From contig NC_060234.1 in the NCBI RefSeq assembly GCF_021155775.2, positions 5,590,283 through 5,654,282 on the forward strand: DNA of 64,000 nucleotides, read 5' to 3'. A program made the translations under genes and the position numbers. Below are positions 9,416-22,239 of this stretch, piece by piece (position 1 is the stretch's first letter; the number at the start of each line of letters is the position of its first letter). The notes under the pieces are model-generated. The model worked only from the letters and a program-made list of their open reading frames with translations, did no database searches and was not told the DNA's origin. The DNA is from Neodiprion pinetum (lineage: Eukaryota; Arthropoda; Insecta; Hymenoptera; Diprionidae).

Positions 9416-12239
9416 GAAAATCAAATATTCATCGATATATGGTGACCCCGAATGGTAATGGAAAAGTGTTTGTGCGTATACGGTACTTTCCTTTAAGAAT
9501 CGGACTGTTTTACACAGCACTCGAGATATCGGTTATATCACCGAATCACGGTACTAAAGCAGGTATTGATCTGACTATACGACTTCATACACTAAAAGTG
9601 CGTTCATTCGTTAATATTTTGTACAATTTGATGAGCCTAAATTATATGCGAAGATAAGATAACGATAATGTATTCCTTTTTAACTATTGGATCAGTGTAT
9701 CTGAAATCGAAACGAACTATGTTCATTGATATTGGGAAAAGTATAACTGGATATCAGCGGAAGAAAATTATTAGAAGATAACACGCTAATTTGCTATGGA
9801 CACGAATGTAGCCTTAAATAGTGGAAAAAAAACTAACAGAAAGTCATTGCTCCGAAGAAATTCAACGGTGACCTTTCTTTTTTAGAGCAAAAAACTTAAA
9901 AAATCGGTCAAATAAATATATATATATATATTTTTTTTTGCGAGTTATGGAGCACTGAATTTTTCATCTGAGAATTGATTTCAACTGTCCTAATAATGTT
10001 AACAATTTGATTCCGAGGAGGCCAAACGACGTCTACAACACTGTAGAACGTAGCTTAGAAATCAACGAGTCTCATCTGTTTCATATCCTCGGACTTCAAA
10101 AACGGTGGATTCTCTTCGATTCTCTTCTTCTAGTATCCAAGCACAGTCCTTTGAAAACTTACATAATATAAGAAAACAGTCAGGTAATATCACAACTAAG
10201 TTAGAGAATTACAAAAGTAAGATAATTAAAGAAATAATCAGGCAACATGTAACGGAATAGACATTACTAAGTATTAGACAACACGATAATTAATAGATAA
10301 GGAAGACACGACAATTATAACGAATTAAGAGAAAAGAACAGAGAAAAGTGTAACACAAAATACTATAAATGATACATAAATGAATCTGGTTTAAGAAAAG
10401 CAATAAATGAATCTGGTTTAAGAAAAGCAATCACAGATTTTCTAATCAAGCATGAGAAAAGTTATAGTAAAGCACTGCTGTTCAGCGGTATGAGATAATT
10501 AAAAAACTCAGGCAAAGCACATTTATGATAAATCAAGGCAATAGTTATTAAAAAATGTAAAGGAAGTGCTAATGAGTTGCGAAGTCACTTGCGGTATGAG
10601 AAAAATAAAGTTGCGAGTTCACGTGGCAACTGGAAAATATAAGAGAATAAATAAGATAAAACGATGCAAGTATAACTTCAGAATGGGCCGAGTCAAGCAG
10701 CGATTAGAGTGACGAACTCTCAATCACGAAAGGTTTAACCTTGTACGTCAAGACATTATTAGAAAGTGCAACCGAACTTGATGAAAATCGGTATAAATTT
10801 ATTTATACAATTTTGCGTTGTCGATTTTTATTTTTCTACAAGTCATCTTTTCGTATTTACGGTCCTTCTACGTTTTTAACTGTCGGTAGTCTGACTTTCG
10901 GGATTTCGTCCCGTCGACTTTTTGGTCTTTCGCATTTTTGTACCCCACTCCTTTTTTGGAGCTGGGGTGAATTTCAATATTAGCGTTAAAACTACGGCAA
11001 GAAAGAGGAGCGCACAATAACATCAGAATATTAGTACAGTTTATATAATAGTAATCGTATAATCGAGATTGCCAAGATGTAGTACAGCTACATCTGAAAA
11101 ATCATTGTTAGTGCATGAAACGCATGTCTGGAATTCTTGACCGTCTGAAATTACACTTATCATTTCATTAATAACGGAAACTGATTGATTATTTGTTAGT
11201 AATATTAAGAATGAATGTATAGCCTAATCGTTTACAGGCGCTTATGTATATTGTATATATATATATATATACGGTTAGAAATTTCTTTTAACCTTTGTAC
11301 TTGATGCTTCACAGGGAGCTAGGGCTCTAGGATCAAATAACACGTCCTATCTATTCATCTATCTATTTGTTTATTTATAATACAGACAGTATATGGACGC
11401 AGCAGATGTTCGGATTAGATTCCGCTATAGGAATCCGCTTATATCCGTTCGATAACTGACCGCTTGATCTGATTCGATAGGATTTACCACGGGTGATGAA
11501 GATAACAGAGCAATTTCTTAGCAAGGACTTAATTGCTGATCAACTGCCAGGACTTACCGGACATTTGAGTTTCGAAAACATGAGAGCTAACCGTCATGAG
11601 TCCTGAGATCGCTTGGCGGTTCGATAATCGAAATCAAGAAAATTTAATGGGAACGGATCTGTCTTTGTGAAAGTTGTATAAGAATGATCAGGTGATGATC
11701 CGATTTGCCGATCAGGAACAACATTGTCAAGAGTGTTTGAGATGATGTAATTTTGTACGATTAGGATAATCGACACACTTTTTCAGCAGCAAAGTATGAT
11801 CGTATGAATAATTAACACAAACTGTATATGGATGAGTGTCTGTCAAGTCATTGGAATAAGAGTAAATGAGAAATAAGAACGAACTGTGTGTTTAAATGAA
11901 TTAATGAAAAGTTGTACCTACAACACTTGTGTAAATATAAATTTCTGAGAAATAGACTTTTACGGGAGATTTACGCGCTTCCAATGATTTCATCGTGAAT
12001 GTTATATCATCGCGTTGACTTCTTGCAGTGTTGAAACTTTCTTTTCGTCATAGCTTCAACTTAGGACTAGTAGAATGCCGCATCCATCGATTGGTGAAGC
12101 AAATACAAATTCGTATTAAGGACTTGACATTTGTTTCGATCATAGGAATTTTTGTTTCTGCATTAATTTGTACGGGTCTTTTATAACTTATTCAACCCCC
12201 AACGGTGCGAATAACACTCCGAAAAGACCATGGTACAAA
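9416..12239. other. Intergenic region, A/T-rich, no gene seen
   Basis: This begins with the 3' untranslated region of the acid phosphatase gene; an AATAAA-type signal lies near 9911 beside an (AT)n tract. The rest is A-rich (about 10,170-10,660) with a 27-bp tandem duplication, an (AT)n run at about 11,255-11,271, and two short hairpins near 10,898 (CGGGA/TCCCG) and 10,945 (CCCACTCC/GGAGCTGGGG). An 80-codon open frame at 10,741 lacks an ATG start and resembles nothing I know. Confidence 0.5.
10377..10431. repeat. 27-bp tandem duplication
   Basis: The block TGAATCTGGTTTAAGAAAAG occurs at 10,381 and again at 10,408. The flanking AAA and CAAT are also repeated, so the period is 27 bp over two copies. 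Confidence 0.8.
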
Positions 12240-12451
12240 CTGCAGAAAAGTTCGGAAGGAAATTATGCTTTTTTCGGCTATAACTTGTGATTTGTTGCTC
12301 GCGGTGGTTTGGGACTGCATCCAATCGATTTGACTCGCAAAATTACATGAGAATAGTGGATGAAAGAATTTATTCCAGCACTTTTCGAAATCGCGGAAAT
12401 TTTCGCCAAAAATGCAAAGGGGTTAGCCTTACTTTTTTCTTCAGTTTTGGA
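12240..12451 (-). repeat. Inverted, diverged satellite monomer at the left array edge
   Basis: Read on the minus strand, this stretch follows the satellite order: AAGTAAGGCTAACCCCTTTG, then GGCGAAAATTTCCGCGATTT, AAAAGTGCTGGAAT, CGATTGGATGCAGTCCC and ACAGCC. The array to its right runs in the opposite direction. The switch is near 12,452, where the inverted copy ends and a plus-strand copy begins at TCCTGGGGGTCC. Similarity fades below about 12,240. Confidence 0.75.
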
Positions 12452-13540
12452 GTTCCTGGGGGTCCGATTGAGGAGGTAAGGGTAATTTCAATCGATCCTA
12501 AGACCCAAAGTTTTCAACTCCAAAAATGAGAAAAAAGTGATGCTAACCTCTTGCATTTTTGGCGAAAATTCCCGCGATTTTGGAAAGTGCTGGAATTAAT
12601 TCTTTCACACACTATTCCGACGTAATTTTGCGGAAAAAAGCGATCAGGCGCAGTCTCAATACGCTGCGATCGACGCATCAAAAGTTAGAGTTGAAAAACG
12701 AGATCCTGTGTTTTCGACATTTTTCAGCAGGTGCTTTTGCGCTCACCATTTCTCCCCTGTTGGGCCTACGTTCCTTTTGCTGCATTTTCCGAGTTCCTGA
12801 GGGTCCGATTAGTCGGGCAAGAATCATTGAAATCGAATCTTAGACCCAAAATTTTCGACTCCAAAAATAAAGAAAAAGTAAGGCTAACCCGGAAGAGACC
12901 CGGTCTTGATGGTGACTCGTCAACTAGTCTTCTCCACTTCCTACTTCGCACGTTTTCTGTATTGCTAGTTCCTGGGCTTTATTCTGCTTTCTTGTCTTTC
13001 TTTTCTTTTTCTCTTTTTTCTGATATTGTCCTCGCCGTCTTTTCTCTGTTCTATTCTCTGTTCTAATTTTTTGTCCCTGGCTCTTAGGTAGTATCATAGA
13101 ACTAGGCTAAGGTTTAGGAATTAAGACTTTGTGTATTTTTAATGTTGCAATAATGTTTTCCAATATTGCCATGAAAAAGATGTAAAATAAACCATTAAAC
13201 CATTAGAACCCCTCTACATTTTTGGTGAAAATTGTTGCGATTCTGAAAAGTGCTGGAATGAATTCTTTCTGGCACTATTCCGACATAATTTTGCGAAAGA
13301 AATCGATTGGGCGCTGTTCCAATACGCTGCGATCAACGCGTCGAAAGTTAGAGCCGGAAAACGAGAACCTGTATTTTCGACATTTTTCAGCAGGTGCTTT
13401 TTTCGATGTAACTTCTTTCCTGTTGATCCCGAGCTCTGTTCGCTGCATTTTCTGAGTTCCTTGGAGTCCAATTGGTCAGGGAAGAGTCATACGAATCAAT
13501 TCTGAGACGAAAAATTTATTGGTCAAAAAAAAGGAAGGTT
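12452..13540 (+). repeat. Older satellite subfamily, left edge
   Basis: These monomers differ at many sites from the core. Examples are GTTAGAGTTGAAAAACG in place of GTTACAGCCAAAAAACG, CGCTGTTCCAATACG in place of CGCAGTCCCAATACG, and AAAAGTAAGGCTAACCC at the monomer junction. The right edge of the array carries the same variants. One monomer is interrupted by the insertion at 12,891-13,206. Confidence 0.8.
12891..13206 (+). mobile_element. Short retroelement insertion inside a satellite monomer (5'-truncated LINE or SINE)
   Basis: The satellite sequence breaks exactly after AAGGCTAACCC (to 12,890) and resumes with AACCCCTCTAC at 13,207. The insert is therefore flanked by a 5-bp direct repeat, AACCC. 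It ends in AAAATAAACCATTAAACCATTAG, an AT-rich tail with a short repeated ATTAAACC unit typical of the 3' ends of some non-LTR elements. No reverse-transcriptase frame fits in 316 bp, and no tRNA-type B box was seen. I cannot name the family. Confidence 0.65.
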
Positions 13541-16212
13541 AACCCCTTTGTATTTTTGGCGAAAATTTTCGCGATTCTCAAAAGGGCTGAAGACAATTCT
13601 TTCAGGCCCTATTCCGACGTAATTTTGCGAGAGAAATCGATTCGGCACAGTCCCAATACGCTGCGATCAACGCATCAAAAGTTACAGCCAAAAAACAAAA
13701 ACCAGAATTTTCGACATTTTTCAGCAGGTGCTTTTTTCCTCGCATCTTCTCTCCCGTTGATCCCACGCTCCTTTTGCTGCGTTTTCTGAGTTCCTGGGGG
13801 TCCAATTGGTCGGGAAAGAGTCATACGAATCAATTCTGAGACTAAAAAGTTTTTGGTCAAAAAAAAAGGAAGGTTAACCCCTTTGTATTTTTGGCGAAAA
13901 TTTTCGCGATTTTGAAAAGTGCTGGAATAAATTAATTGTGGCACTATTCCGACGTAATTTCGCGAGAGAAGTCGATTGGGCGCAGTCCCAATACGCTGCG
14001 ACCAACGCATCGAAAGTTACAGCCAAAAAACGAAAACCTGAATTTTCGACATTTTTCAGCAGGTGCTTTTTTCCTCGTATCTTCTCTCCCGTTGATCCCA
14101 CGCTCCTATTGCTGCGTTTTCTGAGTTCCTTGGGGTCCAATTGGTCGGAAAAGAGTCATACGAATCAATTCTGAGACAAAAAATTTTTTGGTCAAAAAAA
14201 AAGGAAGGTTAACCCCTTTGTATTTTTTGCGAAAATTTTCGCGATTTTGAAAAGTGCTGGAATAAATTAATTGTGGCACTATTCCGACGTAATTTCGCGA
14301 GAGAAGTCGATTGGGCGCAGTCCCAATACGCTGCGACCAACGCATCGAAAGTTACAGCCAAAAAACGAAAACCTGAATTTTCGACATTTTTCAGCAGGTG
14401 CTATTTTCCTCGTATCTATTCTCCCGTTGATCCCACGCTCCTATTGCTGCGTTTTCTGAGTTCCTTGGGGTCCAATTGGTCGGGAAAGAGTCATACGAAT
14501 CAATTTTGAGACGAAAAATTTTTTGGTCAAAAAAAAAGGAAGGTTAACCCCTTTGTATTTTTGGCGAAAATTTTCGCGATTTTGAAAAGTGCTGGAATAA
14601 ATTAATTGTGGCACTATTCCGACGTAATTTCGCGAGAGAAGTCGATTGGGCGCAGTCCCAATACGCTGCGACCAACGCATCGAAAGTTACAGCCAAAAAA
14701 CGAAAACCTGAATTTTCGACATTTTTCAGCAGGTGCTATTTTCCTCGTATCTTCTCTCCCGTTGATTCCACGCTCCTATTGCTGCGTTTTCTGAGTTCCT
14801 TGGGGTCCAATTGGTCGGGAAAGAGTCATACGAATCAATCCTGAGACTAAACATTTTTCGGTCAAAAAAAAAGGAAGGTTAACCCCTTTGTATTTTTGGC
14901 GAAAATTTTCGCGATTTTGAAAAGTGCTGGAATAAATTAATTGTGGCAGTATTTCGACGTAATTTCGCGAGAGAAGTCGATTGGGCGCAGTCCCAATACG
15001 CTGCGACCAACGCATCGAAAGTTACAGCCAAAAAACGAAAACCTGAATTTTCGACATTTTTCAGCAGGTGCTTTTTTCCTCGTATCTTCTCTCCCGTTGA
15101 TCCCACGCTCCTATTGCTGCGTTTTCTGAGTTCCTTGGGGTCCAATTGGTCGGAGAAGAGTCATACGAATCAATTCTGAGACAAAAAATTTTTTGGTCAA
15201 AAAAAAAGGAAGGTTAACCCCTTTGTATTTTTGGCGAAAATTTTCGCGATTTTGAAAAGTGCTGGAATAAATTAATTGTGGCACTATTCCGACGTAATTT
15301 CGCGAGAGAAGTCGATTGGGCGCAGTCCCAATACGCTGCGACCAACGCATCGAAAGTTACAGCCAAAAAACGAAAACCTGAATTTTCGACATTTTTCAGC
15401 AGGTAGTTTTTCCTCGTGTCTTCTCTCCCGTTGATCCCACGCTCCTTTTGCTGCGTTTTCTGAGTTCCTTCGGGTCCAATTGGTCGGAAAAGAGTCATAC
15501 GAATCAATTCTGAGACGAAAAATTTTTTGGTCAAAAAAAAAGGAAGAATCACCCCTTTGTATTTTTGGCGAAAATTTTCGCGATTCTCAAAAGGGCTGAA
15601 ATCAATTCTTTCAGGCCCCATTCCGACGTAATTTTGCGAGAGAAATCGATTTGGCACAGTCCCAACACGCTGCGATCAACGCATCAAAAGTTACAGCCAA
15701 AAAACGAAAACCAAAATTTTCGACCTTTTTCAGCAGGTGCTTTCTTCCTCGCATCTTCTCTCCCGTTGATCCCACGCTCCTTTTGCTGCGTTTTCTGAGT
15801 TCCTGGGGGTCCAATTGGTCGGAAAGGAGTCATTCGAATCAATTCCGAGACGAAAAATTTTTTAGTAAAAAAAAAGGACGGTTAACCCCTTTGTATTTTT
15901 GGCGAAAATTTTCGCGATTTTGAAAAGTGCTGGAATAAATTAATTGTGGCACTATTCCGATGTAATTTCGCGAGAGAAGTCGATTGGGCGCAGTCCCAAT
16001 ACGCTGCGATCAACGCATCGGAAGTTACAGCCAAAAAACGAAAACCTGAATTTTCGACATTTTTCAGCAGGTGCTTTTTTTCTCGTATCTTCTCTCCCGT
16101 TGATCCCACGCTCCTTTTGCTGAGTTTTCTGAGTTCCTTGGTGTCCAATTGGTCGGGAAAGAGTCATACGAATCAATTTTGAGACGAAAAATTTTTTGGT
16201 CAAAAAAAAAGG

Positions 16213-19200
16213 AAGGTTAACCCCTTTGTATTTTTGGCGAAAATTTTCGCGATTTTGAAAAGTGCTGGAATAAATTAATTGTGACACTATTCCGACGTAA
16301 TTTCGCGAGAGAAATCGATCATGCGCAGTCCCAATACGCTGCGATCAACGCATCGAAAGTTACAGCCAAAAAACGAAAACCTGAATTTTCGACATTTTTT
16401 AGCAGGTCCTTTTTTCCTCGTATCTTCTCTCCCGTTGATCCCACGCTCCTATTGCTGCGTTTTCTGAGTTCCTTGGGGTCCAATTGGTCGGGAAGGAGTC
16501 ATACGAATCAATTCTGAGACGAAAAATTTTTTAGTCAAAAAAAAAGTAAGGTTAACCCCTTTGTATTTTTGGCGAAAATTTTCGCGATTTTGAAAAGTGC
16601 TGGAATAAATTAATTGTGGCACAATTCCGACGTAATTTCGCGAGAGAAGTCGATTGGGCGCAGTCCCAATACGCTGCGACCAACGCATCGAAAGTTACAG
16701 CCAAAAAACGAAAACCTGAATTTTCGACATTTTTCAGCAGGTGCTTTTTTCCTCGTATCTTCTCTCCCGTTGATCCCACGCTCCTATTGCTGCGTTTTCT
16801 GAGTTCCTTGGGGTCCAATTGGTCGGAGAAGAGTCATACGAATCAATTCTGAGACAAAAAATTTTTTGGTCAAAAAAAAAGGAAGGTTAACCCCTTTGTA
16901 TTTTTGGCGAAAATTTTCGCGATTTTGAAAAGTGCTGGAATAAATTAATTATGGCACTATTCCGACGTAATTTCGCGAGAGAAGTCGATTGGGCGCAGTC
17001 CCAATACGCTGCGACCAACGCATCGAAAGTTACAGCCAAAAAACGAAAACCTGAATTTTCGACATTTTTCAGCAGGTGCTATTATCCTCGTATCTTCTCT
17101 CCCGTTGATTCCACGCTCCTATTGCTGCGTTTTCTGAGTTCCTTGGCGTCCAATTGGTCGGGAATGAGTCATACGAATCAATCCTGAGACTTAACATTTT
17201 TTGGTCATAAAAAAAGGAAGGATAACCCCTTTGTATTTTTGGCGAAAATTTTCGCGATTTTGAAAAGTGCTGGAATAAATTAATTGTCGCACTATTCCGA
17301 CGTAATTTCGCGAGAGAAGTCGATTGGGCGCAGTCCCAATACGCTGCGACCAACGCATCGAAAGTTACAGCCAGAAAACGAAAACCTGAATTTTCGACAT
17401 TTTTCAGCAGGTCCTTTTTTCCTCGTATCTTCTCTCCCGTTGATCCCACGCTCCTTTTGCTGCGTTTTCTGAGTTCCTTGGGGTCCAATTGGTCGGGAAG
17501 GAGTCATTCGAATCAATTCCAAGACGAAAAATTTTTTGGTAAAAAAAAAGGAATGTTAACCCCTTTGTATTTTTGGCGAAAATTTTCGCGATTTTGAAAA
17601 GTGCTGGAATAAATTAATTGTGACACTATTCCGACGTAATTTCGCGAGAGAAATCGATCATGCGCAGTCCCAATACGCTGCGATCAACGCATCGAAAGTT
17701 ACAGCCAAAAAACGAAAACCTGAATTTTCGACATTTTTTAGCAGGTCCTTTTTTCCTCGTATCTTCTCTCCCGTTGATCCCACGCTCCTATTGCTGCGTT
17801 TTCTGAGTTCCTTGGGGTCCAATTGGTCGGGAAGGAGTCATACGAATCAATTCTGAGACGAAAAATTTTTTAGTCAAAAAAAAAGTAAGGTTAACCCCTT
17901 TGTATTTTTGGCGAAAATTTTCGCGATTTTGAAAAGTGCTGGAATAAATTGATTGTGGCACAATTCCGACGTAATTTCGCGAGAGAAGTCGATTGGGCGC
18001 AGTCCCAATACGCTGCGACCAACGCATCGAAAGTTACAGCCAAAAAACGAAAACCTGAATTTTCGACATTTTTCAGCAGGTGCTTTTTTCCTCGTATCTT
18101 CTCTCCCGTTGATCCCACGCTCCTATTGCTGCGTTTTCTGAGTTCCTTGGGGTCCAATTGGTCGGAGAAGAGTCATACGAATCAATTCTGAGACAAAAAA
18201 TTTTTTGGTCAAAAAAAAAGGAAGGTTAACCCCTTTGTATTTTTGGCGAAAATTTTCGCGATTTTGAAAAGTGCTGGAATAAATTAATTATGGCACTATT
18301 CCGACGTAATTTCGCGAGAGAAGTCGATTGGGCGCAGTCCCAATACGCTGCGACCAACGCATCGAAAGTTACAGCCAAAAAACGAAAACCTGAATTTTCG
18401 ACATTTTTCAGCAGGTGCTATTTTCCTCGTATCTTCTCTCCCGTTGATTCCACGCTCCTATTGCTGCGTTTTCTGAGTTCCTTGGCGTCCAATTGGTCGG
18501 GAATGAGTCATACGAATCAATCCTGAGACTTAACATTTTTTGGTCATAAAAAAAGGAAGGATAACCCCTTTGTATTTTTGGCGAAAATTTTCGCGATTTT
18601 GAAAAGTGCTGGAATAAATTAATTGTCGCACTATTCCGACGTAATTTCGCGAGAGAAGTCGATTGGGCGCAGTCCCAATACGCTGCGACCAACGCATCGA
18701 AAGTTACAGCCAGAAAACGAAAACCTGAATTTTCGACATTTTTCAGCAGGTCCTTTTTTCCTCGTATCTTCTCTCCCGTTGATCCCACGCTCCTTTTGCT
18801 GCGTTTTCTGAGTTCCTTGGGGTCCAATTGGTCGGGAAGGAGTCATTCGAATCAATTCCAAGACGAAAAATTTTTTGGTAAAAAAAAAGGAATGTTAACC
18901 CCTTTGTATTTTTGGCGAAAATTTTCGCGATTTTGAAAAGTGCTGGAATAAATTAATTGTGACAGTATTTCGACGTAATTTCGCGAGAGAAGTCGATTGG
19001 GCGCAGTCCCAATACGCTGCGACCAACGCATCGAAAGTTACAGCCAAAAAACGAAAACCTGAATTTTCGACATTTTTCAGCAGGTCCTTTTTTCCTCGTA
19101 TCTTCTCTCCCGTTGATCCCACGCTCCTATTGCTGCGTTTTCTGAGTTCCTTGGGGTCCAATTGGTCGGGAAGGAGTCATACGAACCAATTCTGAGACGA

Positions 19201-20230
19201 AAAATTTTTTAGTCAAAAAAAAAGTAAGGTTAACCCCTTTGTATTTTTGGCGAAAATTTTCGCGATTTTGAAAAGTGCTGGAATAAATTAATTGTGGCAC
19301 AATTCCGACGTAATTTCGCGAGAGAAGTCGATTGGGCGCAGTCCCAATACGCTGCGACCAACGCATCGAAAGTTACAGCCAAAAAACGAAAACCTGAATT
19401 TTCGACATTTTTCAGCAGGTGCTTTTTTCCTCGTATCTTCTCTCCCGTTGATCCCACGCTCCTATTGCTGCGTTTTCTGAGTTCCTTGGGGTCCAATTGG
19501 TCGGAGAAGAGTCATACGAATCAATTCTGAGACAAAAAATTTTTTGGTCAAAAAAAAAGGAAGGTTAACCCCTTTGTATTTTTGGCGAAAATTTTCGCGA
19601 TTTTGAAAAGTGCTGGAATGAATTAATTATGGCACTATTCCGACGTAATTTCGCGAGAGAAGTCGATTGGGCGCAGTCCCAATACGCTGCGACCAACGCA
19701 TCGAAAGTTACAGCCAAAAAACGAAAACCTGAATTTTCGACATTTTTCAGCAGGTGCTATTTTCCTCGTATCTTCTCTCCCGTTGATTCCACGCTCCTAT
19801 TGCTGCGTTTTCTGAGTTCCTTGGCGTCCAATTGGTCGGGAATGAGTCATACGAATCAATCCTGAGACTTAACATTTTTTGGTCATAAAAAAAGGAAGGA
19901 TAACCCCTTTGTATTTTTGGCGAAAATTTTCGCGATTTTGAAAAGTGCTGGAATAAATTAATTGTCGCACTATTCCGACGTAATTTCGCGAGAGAAGTCG
20001 ATTGGGCGCAGTCCCAATACGCTGCGACCAACGCATCGAAAGTTACAGCCAGAAAACGAAAACCTGAATTTTCGACATTTTTCAGCAGGTCCTTTTTTCC
20101 TCGTATCTTCTCTCCCGTTGATCCCACGCTCCTTTTGCTGCGTTTTCTGAGTTCCTTGGGGTCCAATTGGTCGGGAAGGAGTCATTCGAATCAATTCCAA
20201 GACGAAAAATTTTTTGGTAAAAAAAAAGGA
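16213..20230 (+). repeat. Four-monomer higher-order repeat, 1,339 bp, three copies
   Basis: Four distinguishable monomers repeat in the same order with a period of 1,339 bp. The clearest marker monomer has GGATAACCCC at its junction and TGTCGCACTATTCC downstream. It occurs at about 17,220, 18,559 and 19,898. The preceding monomer, with GGAATGAGTCATACG, occurs at about 17,161, 18,500 and 19,839. In the first monomer of the unit, copies 1 and 2 share GATCATGCGCAGTC while copy 3 has GACAGTATTTCG instead. The unit has therefore exchanged monomers as well as being amplified. Confidence 0.88.
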
Positions 20231-20564
20231 ATGTTAACCCCTTTGTATTTTTGGCGAAAATTTTCGCGATTTTGAAAAGTGCTGGAATAAATTAATTGTG
20301 ACAGTATTTCGACGTAATTTCGCGAGAGAAGTCGATTGGGCGCAGTCCCAATACGCTGCGACCAACGCATCGAAAGTTACAGCCAAAAAACGAAAACCTG
20401 AATTTTCGACATTTTTCAGCAGGTCCTTTTTTCCTCGTATCTTCTCTCCCGTTGATCCCACGCTCCTATTGCTGCGTTTTCTGAGTTCCTTGGGGTCCAA
20501 TTGGTCGGAAAAGAGTCATACGAATCAATTCTGAGACAAAAAATTTTTTGGTCAAAAAAAAAGG

Positions 20565-21905
20565 AAGGTTAACCCCTTTGTATTTTTTGCGAAAATTTTC
20601 GCGATTTTGAAAAGTGCTGGAATAAATTAATTGTGGCACTATTCCGACGTAATTTCGCGAGAGAAGTCGATTGGGCGCAGTCCCAATACGCTGCGACCAA
20701 CGCATCGAAAGTTACAGCCAAAAAACGAAAACCTGAATTTTCGACATTTTTCAGCAGGTGCTATTTTCCTCGTATCTTCTCTCCCGTTGATCCCACGCTC
20801 CTATTGCTGCGTTTTCTGAGTTCCTTGGGGTCCAATTGGTCGGAAAAGAGTCATACGAATCAATTCTGAGACAAGAAATTTTTTGGTCAAAAAAAAAGGA
20901 AGGTTAACCCCTTTGTATTTTTGGCGAAAATTTTCGCGATTTTGAAAAGTGCTGGAATAAATTAATTGTGACACTATTCCGACGTAATTTCGCGAGAGAA
21001 ATCGATCATGCGCAGTCCCAATACGCTGCGATCAACGCATCGAAAGTTACAGCCAAAAAACGAAAACCTGAATTTTCGACATTTTTCAGCAGGTCCTTTT
21101 TTCCTCGTATCTTCTCTCCCGTTGATCCCACGCTCCTATTGCTGCGTTTTCTGAGTTCCTTGGGGTCCAATTGGTCGGAAAAGAGTCATACGAATCAATT
21201 CTGAGACAAAAAATTTTTTGGTCAAAAAAAAAGGAAGGTTAACCCCTTTGTATTTTTTGCGAAAATTTTCGCGATTTTGAAAAGTGCTGGAATAAATTAA
21301 TTGTGGCACTATTCCGACGTAATTTCGCGAGAGAAGTCGATTGGGCGCAGTCCCAATACGCTGCGACCAACGCATCGAAAGTTACAGCCAAAAAACGAAA
21401 ACCTGAATTTTCGACATTTTTCAGCAGGTGCTATTTTCCTCGTATCTTCTCTCCCGTTGATCCCACGCTCCTATTGCTGCGTTTTCTGAGTTCCTTGGGG
21501 TCCAATTGGTCGGAAAAGAGTCATACGAATCAATTCTGAGACAAGAAATTTTTTGGTCAAAAAAAAAGGAAGGTTAACCCCTTTGTATTTTTGGCGAAAA
21601 TTTTCGCGATTTTGAAAAGTGCTGGAATAAATTAATTGTGACACTATTCCGACGTAATTTCGCGAGAGAAATCGATCATGCGCAGTCCCAATACGCTGCG
21701 ATCAACGCATCGAAAGTTACAGCCAAAAAACGAAAACCTGAATTTTCGACATTTTTCAGCAGGTCCTTTTTTCCTCGTATCTTCTCTCCCGTTGATCCCA
21801 CGCTCCTATTGCTGCGTTTTCTGAGTTCCTTGGGGTCCAATTGGTCGGGAAGGAGTCATACGAATCTATTCTGAGACAAAAAATTTTTTGGTCAAAAAAA
21901 AAGAA
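20565..21905 (+). repeat. Two-monomer higher-order repeat, 670 bp, two copies
   Basis: A pair of monomers is repeated at +670 bp. The first has TTTTTTGCGAAAATTTTCGCG at its start and ends with ACAAGAAATTTTTTGG. The second has GATCATGCGCAGTC. The ACAAGAAATT marker is at about 20,871 and 21,541; GATCATGCGCAGTC is at about 21,002 and 21,672. Confidence 0.85.
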
Positions 21906-22239
21906 AGGTTAACCCCTTTGTATTTTTGGCGAAAATTTTCGCGATTTTGAAAAGTGCTGGAATAAATTAATTGTGGCACTATTCCGACGTAATTTCGCGA
22001 GAGAAGTCGATTGGGCGCAGTCCCGATACGCTGCGACCAACGCATCGAAAGTTACAGCCAAAAAACGAAAACCTGAATTTTCGAGATTTTTCAGCAGGTG
22101 CTTTTTTCCTCGTATCTTCTCTCCCGTTGATCGCACGCTCCTATTGCTGCGTTTTCTGAGTTCCTTGGGGTCCAATTGGTCGGAAAAGAGTCATACGAAT
22201 CAATTCTGAGCCAAAAAATCTTTTGGTCAAAAAAAAAGG

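Noticed and set aside
10160..10700. A-rich stretch considered as an LTR or retroelement remnant
   Set aside because: No terminal repeats, primer-binding site or polymerase motifs could be found.
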